This document shows positions 1 to 9,175 of a stretch of 64,000 nucleotides of DNA, in pieces. Source of the DNA: HGM04593 sp045631205. Its GTDB lineage: Bacteria > Bacteroidota > Bacteroidia > Bacteroidales > Bacteroidaceae. The notes under the pieces were generated by a model. That model worked only from the letters and a program-made list of their open reading frames with translations. It did no database searches and had not been told where the DNA came from. The translations under genes were made by a program, and so were the position numbers. Location: NCBI GenBank assembly GCA_045631205.1, contig JAZQUI010000007.1, positions 1 to 64,000 of the forward strand. Direction: 5' to 3'. How positions within the stretch are numbered: the stretch's first letter is position 1; each line of letters starts with the position of its first letter.

Positions 1-404
1 TCTCATTGAAAATATATCTTTGACGTTCTTTGTCGCGCAAAGAACCAAACGCCCGGCACGCGAGTAAAATCAGTCGCTCGGTTCTTTGTTCACGTCGCAG
101 AAAGGCGAACCCTCAGTCGAACCTCCCTTGCCGTGTTTATCTTTCTCGCATTTGCAGGGTGCAGTGGGACTTCCTCAGTTAGTTGCCTTACGGCACCTAA
201 CTCGCGGGCAAACATTCCTCGCACTCTCTCCTGCAAACGCTCGGATAAACACTCTGATTTTAACGCTGCCGGTTTCTTTTTGAAAATTACCATTGCAGGA
301 GATAATTTGTTACACATAGGATGGCGTGAGGCAGCACAACTTATTAAAGAATCAATTTGTCCACACTAAATTTCTACTGAACCTTCTTTACACCTGCTTG
401 TAAT
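1..404. other. Gene-free stretch with inverted repeats at the left edge
   Basis: No open reading frame here looks like a real gene: the three overlapping frames of 65-78 codons have no recognisable family and read across one another. The first 90 bases hold three copies of the same 8-mer in alternating orientation (listed separately). The remainder has no promoter or RNA fold I can support. A gene ending just left of the window could own the repeats as a terminator, which cannot be judged from here. Confidence 0.5.
25..88. repeat. Alternating GTTCTTTG inverted repeats
   Basis: GTTCTTTG at 25-32 and its exact complement CAAAGAAC at 38-45 form an 8-bp hairpin with a 5-base loop (TCGCG). A second GTTCTTTG lies at 81-88, preceded by a further matching base, so the middle arm could pair with either flank. 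There is no T-run directly after the stem, so it is not a textbook terminator. It may be an interspersed extragenic repeat, but there is only one locus in this window. Confidence 0.55.
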
Positions 405-433
405 AAAAAAACACGGAGCAATGCCCCGTGTTT
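405..433 (-). terminator. Rho-independent terminator of mazG
   Basis: An 8-bp arm AAACACGG (409-416) pairs with CCGTGTTT (426-433); two more G-C pairs form inside across one mismatch. Read on the minus strand the stem is followed by a T-run. It lies about 28 bases beyond the mazG stop. Confidence 0.85.
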
Positions 434-460
434 CAACAAGTTATATTATTACAATAAGAT

Positions 461-1246
461 TTACAGCCCTCGTCTTTTTGCTTCATCCCATAGAGCATCC
501 ATCTCTCCAAGAGTCATATCACGCAAATTCTTTCCAAGGCCTTTGGCCGCCTCCTCAACATAATCGAAGCGACGGCGGAATTTTGCATTGGTCTGTTCAA
601 GAGCAGTATCGGGGTTAATACCATAGAGCCTGCCGGCATTTACAACACTGAAGATAAAATCGCCAAACTCCTTTTCGGTCTTCTCCTTGTCGGCATTCTC
701 AATTTCGGCCTGTAACTCACGCATCTCCTCGCTCACCTTGTTCCACACATCCTCTTTATTGTCCCAGTCGAAGCCCACATTTGCAGCTTTTTCCTGCATA
801 CGATAGGCCTTAATGAGCGAAGGCATTGATGCCGGCACACCGCTCAACACACTTTTGTTTCCACCTTTTTCTGCCATCTTCAACTGTTCCCAGTTTTTGC
901 ACACTTCACCGGCAGTTTCAGCCTTCGCCTCACCAAAAACGTGAGGGTGGCGGTAAATAAGTTTCTCGCACAAACGGTCGCACACATCCTTCATATCGAA
1001 AGCGCCCTGCTCCTGCCCAATCTTTGAATAAAAAGCAACGTGCAAAAGCACATCACCGAGTTCCTTACAGATATTTTGTGTATCGTCGGCCACTATCGCG
1101 TCGGACAATTCATAGACCTCCTCTATTGTGTTTGGACGCAAGCTTGCATTAGTCTGCTTTCTATCCCAGGGGCATTTTTCGCGCAACTCATCGAGAACAT
1201 CCAAAAAACGGCCGAAAGAGGCCAATATTTCACTTCTACTATGCAT
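461..1246 (-). CDS. mazG: Nucleoside triphosphate pyrophosphohydrolase MazG
   Basis: Cytoplasmic hydrolase converting (d)NTPs to monophosphates plus pyrophosphate, generally thought to clean aberrant nucleotides from the pool. The 261-residue product has the usual tandem-domain length. The first MazG repeat (about residues 10-120) contains the acidic metal-binding stretches IEEVYELSDAI and KELGDVLLHVAFY. The second (about 150-250) contains EEMRELQAEI and EKEFGDFIFSVVN. The ATG at 1246 lies about 22 bases downstream of a TACCTTTG promoter box, and a hairpin terminator follows the stop, so it is probably monocistronic. It diverges from valS. Confidence 0.95.
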   Translation of the reverse strand: MHSRSEILASFGRFLDVLDELREKCPWDRKQTNASLRPNTIEEVYELSDAIVADDTQNICKELGDVLLHVAFYSKIGQEQGAFDMKDVCDRLCEKLIYRHPHVFGEAKAETAGEVCKNWEQLKMAEKGGNKSVLSGVPASMPSLIKAYRMQEKAANVGFDWDNKEDVWNKVSEEMRELQAEIENADKEKTEKEFGDFIFSVVNAGRLYGINPDTALEQTNAKFRRRFDYVEEAAKGLGKNLRDMTLGEMDALWDEAKRRGL

Positions 1247-1268
1247 ATTTTCTTATTTTTTTACTGCA

Positions 1269-1276
1269 CAAAGGTA
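1269..1276 (-). promoter_or_regulatory. -7 box of the mazG promoter
   Basis: Minus-strand TACCTTTG matches the Bacteroidota -7 consensus TAnnTTTG and sits 22 bases upstream of the mazG ATG. No convincing -33 TTTG was found at the expected spacing. Confidence 0.6.
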
Positions 1277-1296
1277 ATAAATTTAATAATAAGAGT

Positions 1297-1304
1297 TAAC
1301 TTTG
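1297..1304 (+). promoter_or_regulatory. -7 box of the valS promoter
   Basis: TAACTTTG matches TAnnTTTG, 50 bases before the valS ATG. It faces away from the mazG box 20 bases to the left, making a compact divergent promoter region. The -33 element is not obvious. Confidence 0.6.
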
Positions 1305-1354
1305 CAATTAAGTTTAATTTTATATTGGAATAATTATATATAATACAAAATACT

Positions 1355-4105
1355 ATGAGTCTAGCAACCACCTATATCCCCGCAGAAGTTGAGGAAAAAT
1401 GGTACGAATATTGGATGAAGAACAATCTTTTTCATTCAGAACCCGATGAGAGAGAACCCTATACTATTGTAATACCCCCTCCCAACGTAACAGGTGTTTT
1501 GCATATGGGACATATGCTCAACAACACCATACAGGATATTCTTGTACGCCGCGCCCGCATGATGGGCAAGAACGCTTGTTGGGTACCCGGCACCGACCAC
1601 GCATCAATTGCAACAGAGGCAAAGGTGGTTAAGAAACTTGCCGAGCAGGGTATAAAGAAGAGCGACCTCACACGCGAAGAGTTCCTGAAACACGCGTGGG
1701 AGTGGAAAGAGGAACATGGTGGCATCATTCTCAAACAGTTGCGCAAGCTTGGTGCTTCGTGTGACTGGGACCGTACAGCCTTTACAATGGACGAGGTACG
1801 CAGCGAGAGTGTTATAAAGGTTTTCTGTGATCTCTACAACAAAGGACTCATCTACCGCGGTCTGCGTATGGTAAACTGGGACCCCAAAGCCCAGACAGCA
1901 CTCAGCAACGAGGAGGTTATCTACAAAGAGGAAAAGAGCAAACTCTACTACCTCAAATACTATGTTGATGAAGCAGAAGGCAGCACCGATGGCGAGGAGA
2001 ACGATGCAGTTACACTCAGCCCCACCGATGCATTTGACCCCACTGTAAAACACCAGATACTACACCGCGACGCACAAGGCCGTCGCTATGCAGTGGTTGC
2101 AACAACCCGCCCCGAGACTATTATGGGTGACACCGCAATGTGTATCAACCCCAAAGACCCCAAGAACTCTTGGCTAAAAGGAAAGCAGGTTATTGTACCT
2201 CTTGTAAACCGTTCAATACCTGTAATCGAGGACCGCTATGTTGAGATTGAGTTCGGTACTGGTTGTTTGAAGGTAACACCCGCACACGACACCAATGACT
2301 ACATGCTTGGCAAGACACACAACCTTGAGACCATCGACATCTTCAATGCCGATGCTACAATAAGCGAGGCTGCCGGTTTGTATGTAGGAATGGACCGTAT
2401 GGAGGTGCGCAAGCAGATTGCCCTTGACCTTGAGAAAGCGGGTCTTTTGGAGAAAGTTGAAGACTATGACAACAAGGTGGGTTACTCGGAACGTAACACC
2501 GATACAGCTGTTGAGCCCCGTCTCTGTATGCAATGGTTCCTCAATATGCAGCACTTTGCCGACATCGCTCTGCCCCCTGTAATGAACGATGAACTTAAAT
2601 TCTACCCCACAAAATACAAGACCACATACAACAACTGGCTCACCAACATTCAGGATTGGTGTATCAGCCGTCAGTTGTGGTGGGGACACCGCATACCCGC
2701 ATACTTCCTCCCCACAGGCGAGGGTGAAGCGGAAAAATTTGTGGTAGCCGAGAGCCTTGAAGAGGCGTTGAAACTCGCACAGGCAATTGAGGGTTACGAG
2801 AACATCACTGCCGAGCAGTTGCAGCAGGACGAGGATGCTCTCGACACTTGGTTCAGCTCTTGGTTGTGGCCCATCTCATTGTTCAACGGTATTCTCGACC
2901 CCGGAAACAAGGAGATAAGCTACTACTACCCCACAAACGACCTTGTAACAGGACCGGACATTATCTTCTTCTGGGTAGCACGTATGATTATGGCAGGTTA
3001 CGAATACCAGGAAGAGATGCCTTTCCGCAACGTATATTTCACAGGTATCGTACGCGATAACCTCGGCCGCAAAATGAGCAAGCAGCTCGGAAACTCTCCC
3101 AACCCCCTCGACCTCATTGAGAAATATGGTGCCGACGGTGTGCGTATGGGTATTATGCTCTCTGCACCCGCAGGTAACGACATTCTCTTCGACGAGAGCC
3201 TTTGCGAGCAGGGACGTAACTTCTGCAACAAGATATGGAATGCTTTCCGCCTTGTAAAGGGCTGGAACGTAAGCAACGAGGTTGAGCAGCCCGAAAGTTC
3301 TAAACTTGCAATACGTTACTTTGAGGAGACACTTGCAAAATCGGCAGCTCTTCTTGATGACCAGTTTGGCAAATACCGCATCAACGAGGCGTTGATGAAT
3401 GTATATACACTCTTCTGGGATGAGTTCTCGGCTTGGTATCTCGAAATGATTAAGCCCGCTTACGGCTCACCCATAGATGCAGCAACCTACGAGGCTACAC
3501 TCAAATTCTTTGACAACCTCTTGCGTTTGCTCCACCCCTTTATGCCCTTCATCACCGAGGAGTTGTGGCAGTCTATCTACGACCGCAAAGATGGCGAGAG
3601 CCTTATGGTACAGAGCGCGAAAGAGCTCTGCCGCCCCGCCGACGAAGAATTCCTTGGCAAGATTTCGGCTCTTAAAGATATCATCGGTAACATACGTGCT
3701 ATTCGCCAGCAAAAGAACCTCTCACCACGTGAGCCTCTTGCATTGCAGATTGTGGGCGAGTCACCCGTTGCCGGCCTCGAGAGCGTACTCACCAAAATGG
3801 GTAACCTCACCTCTATCGAAAGCGTAACTTCACCCGACGACACAGCGGCTTCGTTCCGTGTAGGAACCACAGAGTTCGCCGTGCCTATGGGCTCGCTCAT
3901 CGACAAGGATGCCGAGATTGCCAAAATGCAGGAAGAGCTTGCTTACCACGAGAAGTTCCTCAAAAGTGTTGAAGCAAAATTGAACAACCCCAACTTTGTA
4001 AGCAAAGCACCGGAGAAAATCATCGCCATAGAGCGCAAGAAACAATCCGATGCCACTGAAAAGATTGCAATGCTCAAAGAGAGCATACAGAAACTCTCAA
4101 AATAA
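1355..4105 (+). CDS. valS: Valyl-tRNA synthetase
   Basis: Class I aminoacyl-tRNA synthetase charging tRNA-Val with valine, with a CP1 editing domain that clears threonyl-tRNA-Val. At 916 residues it is a normal length. The HIGH signature appears as HMGH near residue 49 after PPPNVTG. The KMSKS loop is KMSKQ at 573-577. The editing-domain motif TTRPETIMGDTA lies near residue 250. The C-terminal ~70 residues are the lysine/glutamate-rich coiled-coil arm typical of ValS. It is first in a run of plus-strand genes; the next gene starts 8 bases after its stop. Confidence 0.98.
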   Translation: MSLATTYIPAEVEEKWYEYWMKNNLFHSEPDEREPYTIVIPPPNVTGVLHMGHMLNNTIQDILVRRARMMGKNACWVPGTDHASIATEAKVVKKLAEQGIKKSDLTREEFLKHAWEWKEEHGGIILKQLRKLGASCDWDRTAFTMDEVRSESVIKVFCDLYNKGLIYRGLRMVNWDPKAQTALSNEEVIYKEEKSKLYYLKYYVDEAEGSTDGEENDAVTLSPTDAFDPTVKHQILHRDAQGRRYAVVATTRPETIMGDTAMCINPKDPKNSWLKGKQVIVPLVNRSIPVIEDRYVEIEFGTGCLKVTPAHDTNDYMLGKTHNLETIDIFNADATISEAAGLYVGMDRMEVRKQIALDLEKAGLLEKVEDYDNKVGYSERNTDTAVEPRLCMQWFLNMQHFADIALPPVMNDELKFYPTKYKTTYNNWLTNIQDWCISRQLWWGHRIPAYFLPTGEGEAEKFVVAESLEEALKLAQAIEGYENITAEQLQQDEDALDTWFSSWLWPISLFNGILDPGNKEISYYYPTNDLVTGPDIIFFWVARMIMAGYEYQEEMPFRNVYFTGIVRDNLGRKMSKQLGNSPNPLDLIEKYGADGVRMGIMLSAPAGNDILFDESLCEQGRNFCNKIWNAFRLVKGWNVSNEVEQPESSKLAIRYFEETLAKSAALLDDQFGKYRINEALMNVYTLFWDEFSAWYLEMIKPAYGSPIDAATYEATLKFFDNLLRLLHPFMPFITEELWQSIYDRKDGESLMVQSAKELCRPADEEFLGKISALKDIIGNIRAIRQQKNLSPREPLALQIVGESPVAGLESVLTKMGNLTSIESVTSPDDTAASFRVGTTEFAVPMGSLIDKDAEIAKMQEELAYHEKFLKSVEAKLNNPNFVSKAPEKIIAIERKKQSDATEKIAMLKESIQKLSK

Positions 4106-4113
4106 GAAAGCTG

Positions 4114-4995
4114 ATGGAGAGCAAACATAAAAAGATTCTTCTGATAACGGTTGTAGGGCTTCTTATAGCAACAGCCATCACACTCGGTCTGTTACTTGCG
4201 CAAAGCAAGCAACAAAATACAGAGATGCAGGAACTCTTCGCTATTGAAAAGGAGGAGCTTGAAAGTGAATATTCGAGTTTCGCCATGCAATACGATGAGC
4301 TCAAAGTGCGCATCACCAACGACTCGTTGCAAATAAAGCTCGAGCAGGAAAAACTGCGTACCCAACAACTTCTCGAAGAGTTGAAACAGACCAAAGCCGA
4401 GAATGCAGCCGAGATAACCCGCCTGAAAAAGGAACTGAAAACCATTCGTGCGGTATTGCGCAGTTATGTTATTCAGATAGACTCTCTGAATGCTCTCAAT
4501 GAGAACCTCAAAAAAGAGAACAAGCGTGTAAACGAGAAATACAAAGAGGCATCGAGAACCATTGATGCCCTCTCGAGCGCAAAAGAGGAACTCACTGAAA
4601 TTGTCACCCTTGCTTCACAGCTCGATGCTATCGGCATTAAGATGATGCCCATAAAAAAGAGCGGCAAGAAAGCGAACGGTCTCAAACGTGCCAAACAATT
4701 TGAGATAAGTTTCACAATAAGCAAAAACATCACAGCCACAACCGGCAACAAAACAGTGTATGCACGCATATTGCAACCTTCGCAGGAGGTTCTCACAAAA
4801 AGTATGAGCAACACGTTCAACTACGAGAACCGCGCAATTGGCTACTCTATAAAAAAAGAGATAGAGTACACCGGTGAGGAGCAGGAGGTAACAATGTACT
4901 GGGATATTGAAGAGTTCCTGCAACCAGGAACCTACCGCCTGTACATATTTGCCGACGGTGTGATGATTGGCTCCAACACATACGAGTTTGAATAA
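4114..4995 (+). CDS. Membrane-anchored coiled-coil protein of unknown function
   Basis: The function is not recognised. The 293-residue product begins with a short basic segment, then one strongly hydrophobic stretch (about residues 8-30: ILLITVVGLLIATAITLGLLL) that could be an uncleaved anchor. A long charged heptad-rich coiled coil follows (about 35-170). The C-terminal ~100 residues are predicted beta-rich, with aromatic residues (YARILQPSQEVL, MYWDIEEFLQPGTYRLYIF) suggesting a folded domain, probably periplasmic. It starts 8 bases after valS and ends 40 bases before lysS, so it is likely co-transcribed with both synthetases. Base composition matches its neighbours. Confidence 0.75.
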   Translation: MESKHKKILLITVVGLLIATAITLGLLLAQSKQQNTEMQELFAIEKEELESEYSSFAMQYDELKVRITNDSLQIKLEQEKLRTQQLLEELKQTKAENAAEITRLKKELKTIRAVLRSYVIQIDSLNALNENLKKENKRVNEKYKEASRTIDALSSAKEELTEIVTLASQLDAIGIKMMPIKKSGKKANGLKRAKQFEISFTISKNITATTGNKTVYARILQPSQEVLTKSMSNTFNYENRAIGYSIKKEIEYTGEEQEVTMYWDIEEFLQPGTYRLYIFADGVMIGSNTYEFE

Positions 4996-5035
4996 CCATA
5001 TATAATATATAAGGATAAATTAAAAACACTATACA

Positions 5036-6763
5036 ATGAACATTCTAGAATTAAGCGAACAGGAAATTGTACGCCGTGAAGCACTCGCCGAGTTGCGCAA
5101 TTTGGGCATAGAGCCCTACCCCGCAGCCGAGTACCCCACAAACGCCTTCTCAGTGGATATTCTACAAGAATTCAAGGACGAAGAAGAACCGCGCCAAGTG
5201 TGCATTGCCGGCCGTATGATGAGCCGCCGTGTAATGGGAAAAGCATCTTTCATTGAGTTGCAGGACTCTAAGGGCCGCATACAGGTATATATCACCCGCG
5301 ACGATATCTGCCCGGGAGAGAACAAAGACGGTTACAACACACTCTTCAAACGCCTTCTCGACATTGGCGACTTTGTAGGTGTAAAAGGTTTTGTGTTCCG
5401 CACACAGACCGGCGAAATTACCGTACACGCAAAAGAACTTACCATACTTTCGAAGAGCATACGCCCCCTTCCCATTGTAAAATACAAGGATGGTGTGGCA
5501 TACGACAAATTCGAAGACCCCGAATTGCGCTACCGTCAGCGTTATGTTGACCTTGTTGTTAACGACGATGTAAAAGATATTTTCATCAAGCGCAACAAGA
5601 TTTACAGTTCAATGCGCGAGTATTTCAACACCAAGGGATATATGGAAGTTGAGACTCCTGTGTTGCAATCAATTCCCGGTGGAGCGGCAGCACGCCCCTT
5701 CATCACCCACCACAACGCGCTCGATATTCCTTTGTACTTGCGTATTGCCAACGAGTTGTACCTCAAACGCCTCATCGTAGGTGGTTTCGAGGGAGTTTAC
5801 GAGTTCTCAAAGAACTTCCGCAACGAGGGTATGGACCGCACACACAACCCCGAATTCACCTGTATGGAGATATATGTAGCCTATAAGGACTACAACTGGA
5901 TGATGACTTTCACCGAGAATATGCTCGAGAAGATTGCACTCGATGTAAACGGCACAACCGATGTAAAAGTTGGTGAGAACATCATCAGTTTCAAAGCCCC
6001 CTTCCGTCGTGTTACAATGCTCGACTCTATCAAGGAGTTCACCGGCTACGACCTCAACGGTAAAAGCGAGGAGGAAATCTTTGCAATATGCAAGGAGCTG
6101 AAGATGGAGGTTGACGAAACTATGGGTAAAGGCAAACTCATCGACGAAATTTTCGGCGAGTTCTGCGAAGGAAACTACATACAGCCCACATTCATAACCG
6201 ACTACCCCATTGAGATGTCACCTTTGTGCAAACGCCACCGCAACAACCCCGACCTTACAGAGCGTTTCGAGTTGATGGTAAATGGTAAAGAACTTTGTAA
6301 CGCATACAGCGAGCTCAACGACCCCATCGACCAGGCAGAGCGTTTCCAGGAGCAGTTGCGTTTGAGCGAGAAGGGCGACGACGAGGCAATGTTTATCGAC
6401 AAGGACTTTGTACGCGCACTCGAGTATGGTATGCCCCCCACATCGGGTATGGGTATCGGTATGGACCGCCTTGCAATGCTTATGACAGGCCAGACAACTA
6501 TACAAGAGGTTCTCTTCTTCCCGCAGATGCGCCCCGAAAAGAAAGTTCCCAAAGATGGCGTGGCAGCATTTGCAGCCATCGGCGTTCCCGAAGAGTGGGT
6601 TCCCGTTCTGCACAAAGCAGGCTACAACCTTGTGAACGACCTCAAGGACGGCAACGCGCAAAAGATACAACAGGAGATTGGAGGTATAAACAAGAAATTC
6701 AAACTTGGTTACACAACACCCTCGGTAAACGAGGTTTCTGAGTGGATAAGCAAACTCGGATAA
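5036..6763 (+). CDS. lysS: Lysyl-tRNA synthetase (class II)
   Basis: Charges tRNA-Lys with lysine. The N-terminal OB-fold anticodon-binding domain covers about residues 55-155. The class II core follows, with motif 2 around FRNEGMDRTHNPEFTCMEIY and motif 3 GMGIGMDRLAMLM near residue 477. At 575 residues it is roughly 70 longer than the E. coli enzyme; the excess is a C-terminal tail after the catalytic core (from about residue 505) containing VPEEWVPVLHKAGY and ending ISKLG, resembling a small helical module. It is followed 51 bases later by gpsA on the same strand. Confidence 0.98.
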   Translation: MNILELSEQEIVRREALAELRNLGIEPYPAAEYPTNAFSVDILQEFKDEEEPRQVCIAGRMMSRRVMGKASFIELQDSKGRIQVYITRDDICPGENKDGYNTLFKRLLDIGDFVGVKGFVFRTQTGEITVHAKELTILSKSIRPLPIVKYKDGVAYDKFEDPELRYRQRYVDLVVNDDVKDIFIKRNKIYSSMREYFNTKGYMEVETPVLQSIPGGAAARPFITHHNALDIPLYLRIANELYLKRLIVGGFEGVYEFSKNFRNEGMDRTHNPEFTCMEIYVAYKDYNWMMTFTENMLEKIALDVNGTTDVKVGENIISFKAPFRRVTMLDSIKEFTGYDLNGKSEEEIFAICKELKMEVDETMGKGKLIDEIFGEFCEGNYIQPTFITDYPIEMSPLCKRHRNNPDLTERFELMVNGKELCNAYSELNDPIDQAERFQEQLRLSEKGDDEAMFIDKDFVRALEYGMPPTSGMGIGMDRLAMLMTGQTTIQEVLFFPQMRPEKKVPKDGVAAFAAIGVPEEWVPVLHKAGYNLVNDLKDGNAQKIQQEIGGINKKFKLGYTTPSVNEVSEWISKLG

Positions 6764-6814
6764 TAGCCGTGCAACAATAGTTTGTAATAATATTTAACCA
6801 AAACACATCAGATT

Positions 6815-7813
6815 ATGGACCTTACTAATTCCACCGTAGCAATAATGGGTGGCGGAAGCTGGGCTACCGCCATAGCAAAAGTATTGTTGAGCAATATAGA
6901 AAGCATCAACTGGTACATAAGACGCGACGACCGTATCGAGGACTTCAAACGCCTTGGACACAACCCCGCATACTTGTCATCGGTGAAATTCGATACAAAC
7001 AGAATCAACTTCTCTTCTGACATTAACAAAATTGTCAAAGAATCGGATATTCTGGTGTTCGTAACCCCTTCACCCTACTTGAAGAACCACCTCAAGAAGT
7101 TGAAGACCGACCTTGAAGACAAGTTCATTGTGAACGCCATCAAAGGTATCGTTCCCGACGAGAACCTCATAATATCGGAGTACTTCCACAAAGCATACAA
7201 AGTGCCTTATGAGAACATCGCAGCCATTGCAGGCCCCTGCCACGCCGAGGAGGTTGCTCTTGAACGCCTCTCTTACCTTACAGTTGGCTGTTCAAGCATT
7301 GAGCACGCGAAACAATTTGCACAGAAACTATCGAACAGTTTCATCAAGACTTCGGTTAGCGACGATGTTGTAGGTATCGAGTACGGCTCGGTTCTCAAAA
7401 ACATATACGCTATTGCAGCCGGTATATGCAGCGGTCTTAAATACGGCGACAACTTCCAGGCCGTGCTTATGTCAAACGCTGTAATTGAGATGAACCGTTT
7501 TATCAATGTAATACACCCCATTGAGCGCACCATTATGGATTCGGTCTATCTTGGCGACCTCTTGGTAACCGGTTATTCAAACTTCAGCCGTAACCGTGTG
7601 TTCGGTACAATGATAGGAAAAGGTTACTCAGTGAAAAGCGCACAGATTGAGATGGAGATGATTGCTGAGGGTTACTACGGAGCAAAATGTATAAAGGAGA
7701 TTAACGAGCATTACCGCGTAAACACCCCCATCATCGACGCTGTTTACAACATATTGTACGAGGGTATTTCACCCATTATAGAGATTAAATTACTTACTGA
7801 CGCATTTAAATAA
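6815..7813 (+). CDS. gpsA: Glycerol-3-phosphate dehydrogenase [NAD(P)+]
   Basis: Reduces dihydroxyacetone phosphate to sn-glycerol 3-phosphate for phospholipid synthesis; cytoplasmic. The N-terminal Rossmann fold begins with VAIMGGGSWATAIAKVL (residues 8-24), the GxGxxA nucleotide-binding turn of GpsA. The catalytic-domain lysine region is EYGSVLKNIYAIAAGI, and AIAGPCHAEEVA is the family's conserved loop. Its 332 residues are the normal length. Order lysS-gpsA-pgi, with short gaps (51 and 18 bases), suggests one transcript and matches the gene order I know from other Bacteroidales. Confidence 0.96.
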   Translation: MDLTNSTVAIMGGGSWATAIAKVLLSNIESINWYIRRDDRIEDFKRLGHNPAYLSSVKFDTNRINFSSDINKIVKESDILVFVTPSPYLKNHLKKLKTDLEDKFIVNAIKGIVPDENLIISEYFHKAYKVPYENIAAIAGPCHAEEVALERLSYLTVGCSSIEHAKQFAQKLSNSFIKTSVSDDVVGIEYGSVLKNIYAIAAGICSGLKYGDNFQAVLMSNAVIEMNRFINVIHPIERTIMDSVYLGDLLVTGYSNFSRNRVFGTMIGKGYSVKSAQIEMEMIAEGYYGAKCIKEINEHYRVNTPIIDAVYNILYEGISPIIEIKLLTDAFK

Positions 7814-7831
7814 AAAAACACATAAAAAACA

Positions 7832-9175
7832 ATGGAAAATATTAAATTGAACATAGACAAAGTAACAGGCTTTGTAACAAAAGAGGATATTTTGGCACTC
7901 GAGCCCCAGATAAAAAAAGCACAGGAGGCTCTTGAGAACGGCACTTTGCCCGGTAACGACTTCCTTGGTTGGCTGCACCTTCCCTCGGCTACAACAAAAG
8001 AGTTCATCGAGGATATCAAGGCAACAGCCGAAACACTCCGCAACAACTGCGAGGTTGTTGTGGTTGCAGGTATCGGTGGCAGCTACCTCGGCGCACGCGC
8101 AGTTATCGAGGCTTTGAGCAACAACTTTGCTGCAATGATTGGCGACAAGAGTAACCCCCGTGTAATCTTCGCAGGACACAACATCAGCGAGGACTATTTG
8201 AGCGAGCTCACAGCATTCCTCGCCGACAAGAAGTTCGGTGTCATCAACATCTCTAAATCGGGTACAACAACCGAGACAGCTCTCGCTTTCCGTCTTCTCA
8301 AGAAACAGTGCGAGGAGCAGCGTGGCAAGGAGATGGCAAGCAAAGTAATCGTTGCCATCACCGACGCAGTAAAAGGCGCAGCTCGCATCACTGCCGACAA
8401 AGAGGGTTACAAGAGCTTTATCATCCCCGACAACGTAGGTGGCCGTTTCTCTGTGCTTACTCCCGTAGGCCTTCTCCCCATCGCAGTTGCAGGTTTCGAC
8501 ATTGAGGCACTCGTTAAGGGCGCTCAGGATATGGAGGTAGCTTGCTCACCAGCAGTACCCTTCGAGGAGAACATCGCAGCAATGTACGCAGCTACACGTA
8601 ACGCACTCTACGCACGTGGCAAGAAGATTGAAATTCTCGTAAACTACCAGCCCAAGCTCCACTTCACATCGGAGTGGTGGAAACAGCTCTACGGCGAGAG
8701 CGAGGGTAAGGAGAACAAAGGTATCTTCCCCGCATCGGTAGATTTCACAACCGACCTTCACTCAATGGGACAGTGGATTCAGGAGGGTGAGCGCACAATC
8801 TTCCAGACAGTGCTCTCTATCGAGAAGCCCAATAGCTCACTCATCGTACCCGCCGACGAGGAGAACCTCGACGGTCTTAACTTCCTTGCCGGCAAACACG
8901 TAGACGAGGTAAACAAGATGGCAGAACTCGGTACACAGCTCGCTCACGTTGATGGTGGCGTGCCCAACATCCGCATCAGCATCCCCGAGCTCAACGCTTA
9001 CTACATTGGCCAGCTCATCTACTTCTTCGAGATTGGTTGCGGTATCAGCGGCTACGTTTTGGGTGTAAACCCCTTCAACCAGCCCGGTGTTGAGGCATAC
9101 AAGAAGAATATGTTCGCTCTGCTCGACAAACCCGGTTACGAGGAGGAGAGCAAAGCTATACGCGCAAGACTCTAA
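7832..9175 (+). CDS. pgi: Glucose-6-phosphate isomerase
   Basis: Interconverts glucose 6-phosphate and fructose 6-phosphate in glycolysis and gluconeogenesis. At 447 residues it is the short bacterial form. Signature regions visible are GIGGSYLGARAVIEAL (near residue 80), the sugar-phosphate SIS loop NISKSGTTTETALAFR, GGRFSVLTPVGLLP and the C-terminal catalytic-lysine region NPFNQPGVEAYKKNMF. Codons are strongly biased toward C-ending forms, like other highly expressed genes here. The stop codon TAA overlaps the ATG of the next gene by one base. Confidence 0.97.
   Translation: MENIKLNIDKVTGFVTKEDILALEPQIKKAQEALENGTLPGNDFLGWLHLPSATTKEFIEDIKATAETLRNNCEVVVVAGIGGSYLGARAVIEALSNNFAAMIGDKSNPRVIFAGHNISEDYLSELTAFLADKKFGVINISKSGTTTETALAFRLLKKQCEEQRGKEMASKVIVAITDAVKGAARITADKEGYKSFIIPDNVGGRFSVLTPVGLLPIAVAGFDIEALVKGAQDMEVACSPAVPFEENIAAMYAATRNALYARGKKIEILVNYQPKLHFTSEWWKQLYGESEGKENKGIFPASVDFTTDLHSMGQWIQEGERTIFQTVLSIEKPNSSLIVPADEENLDGLNFLAGKHVDEVNKMAELGTQLAHVDGGVPNIRISIPELNAYYIGQLIYFFEIGCGISGYVLGVNPFNQPGVEAYKKNMFALLDKPGYEEESKAIRARL

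Noticed and set aside
90..317. Overlapping 65-78 codon frames near the left edge
   Set aside because: They overlap each other on both strands, lack recognisable domains and lie in repeat-like sequence.
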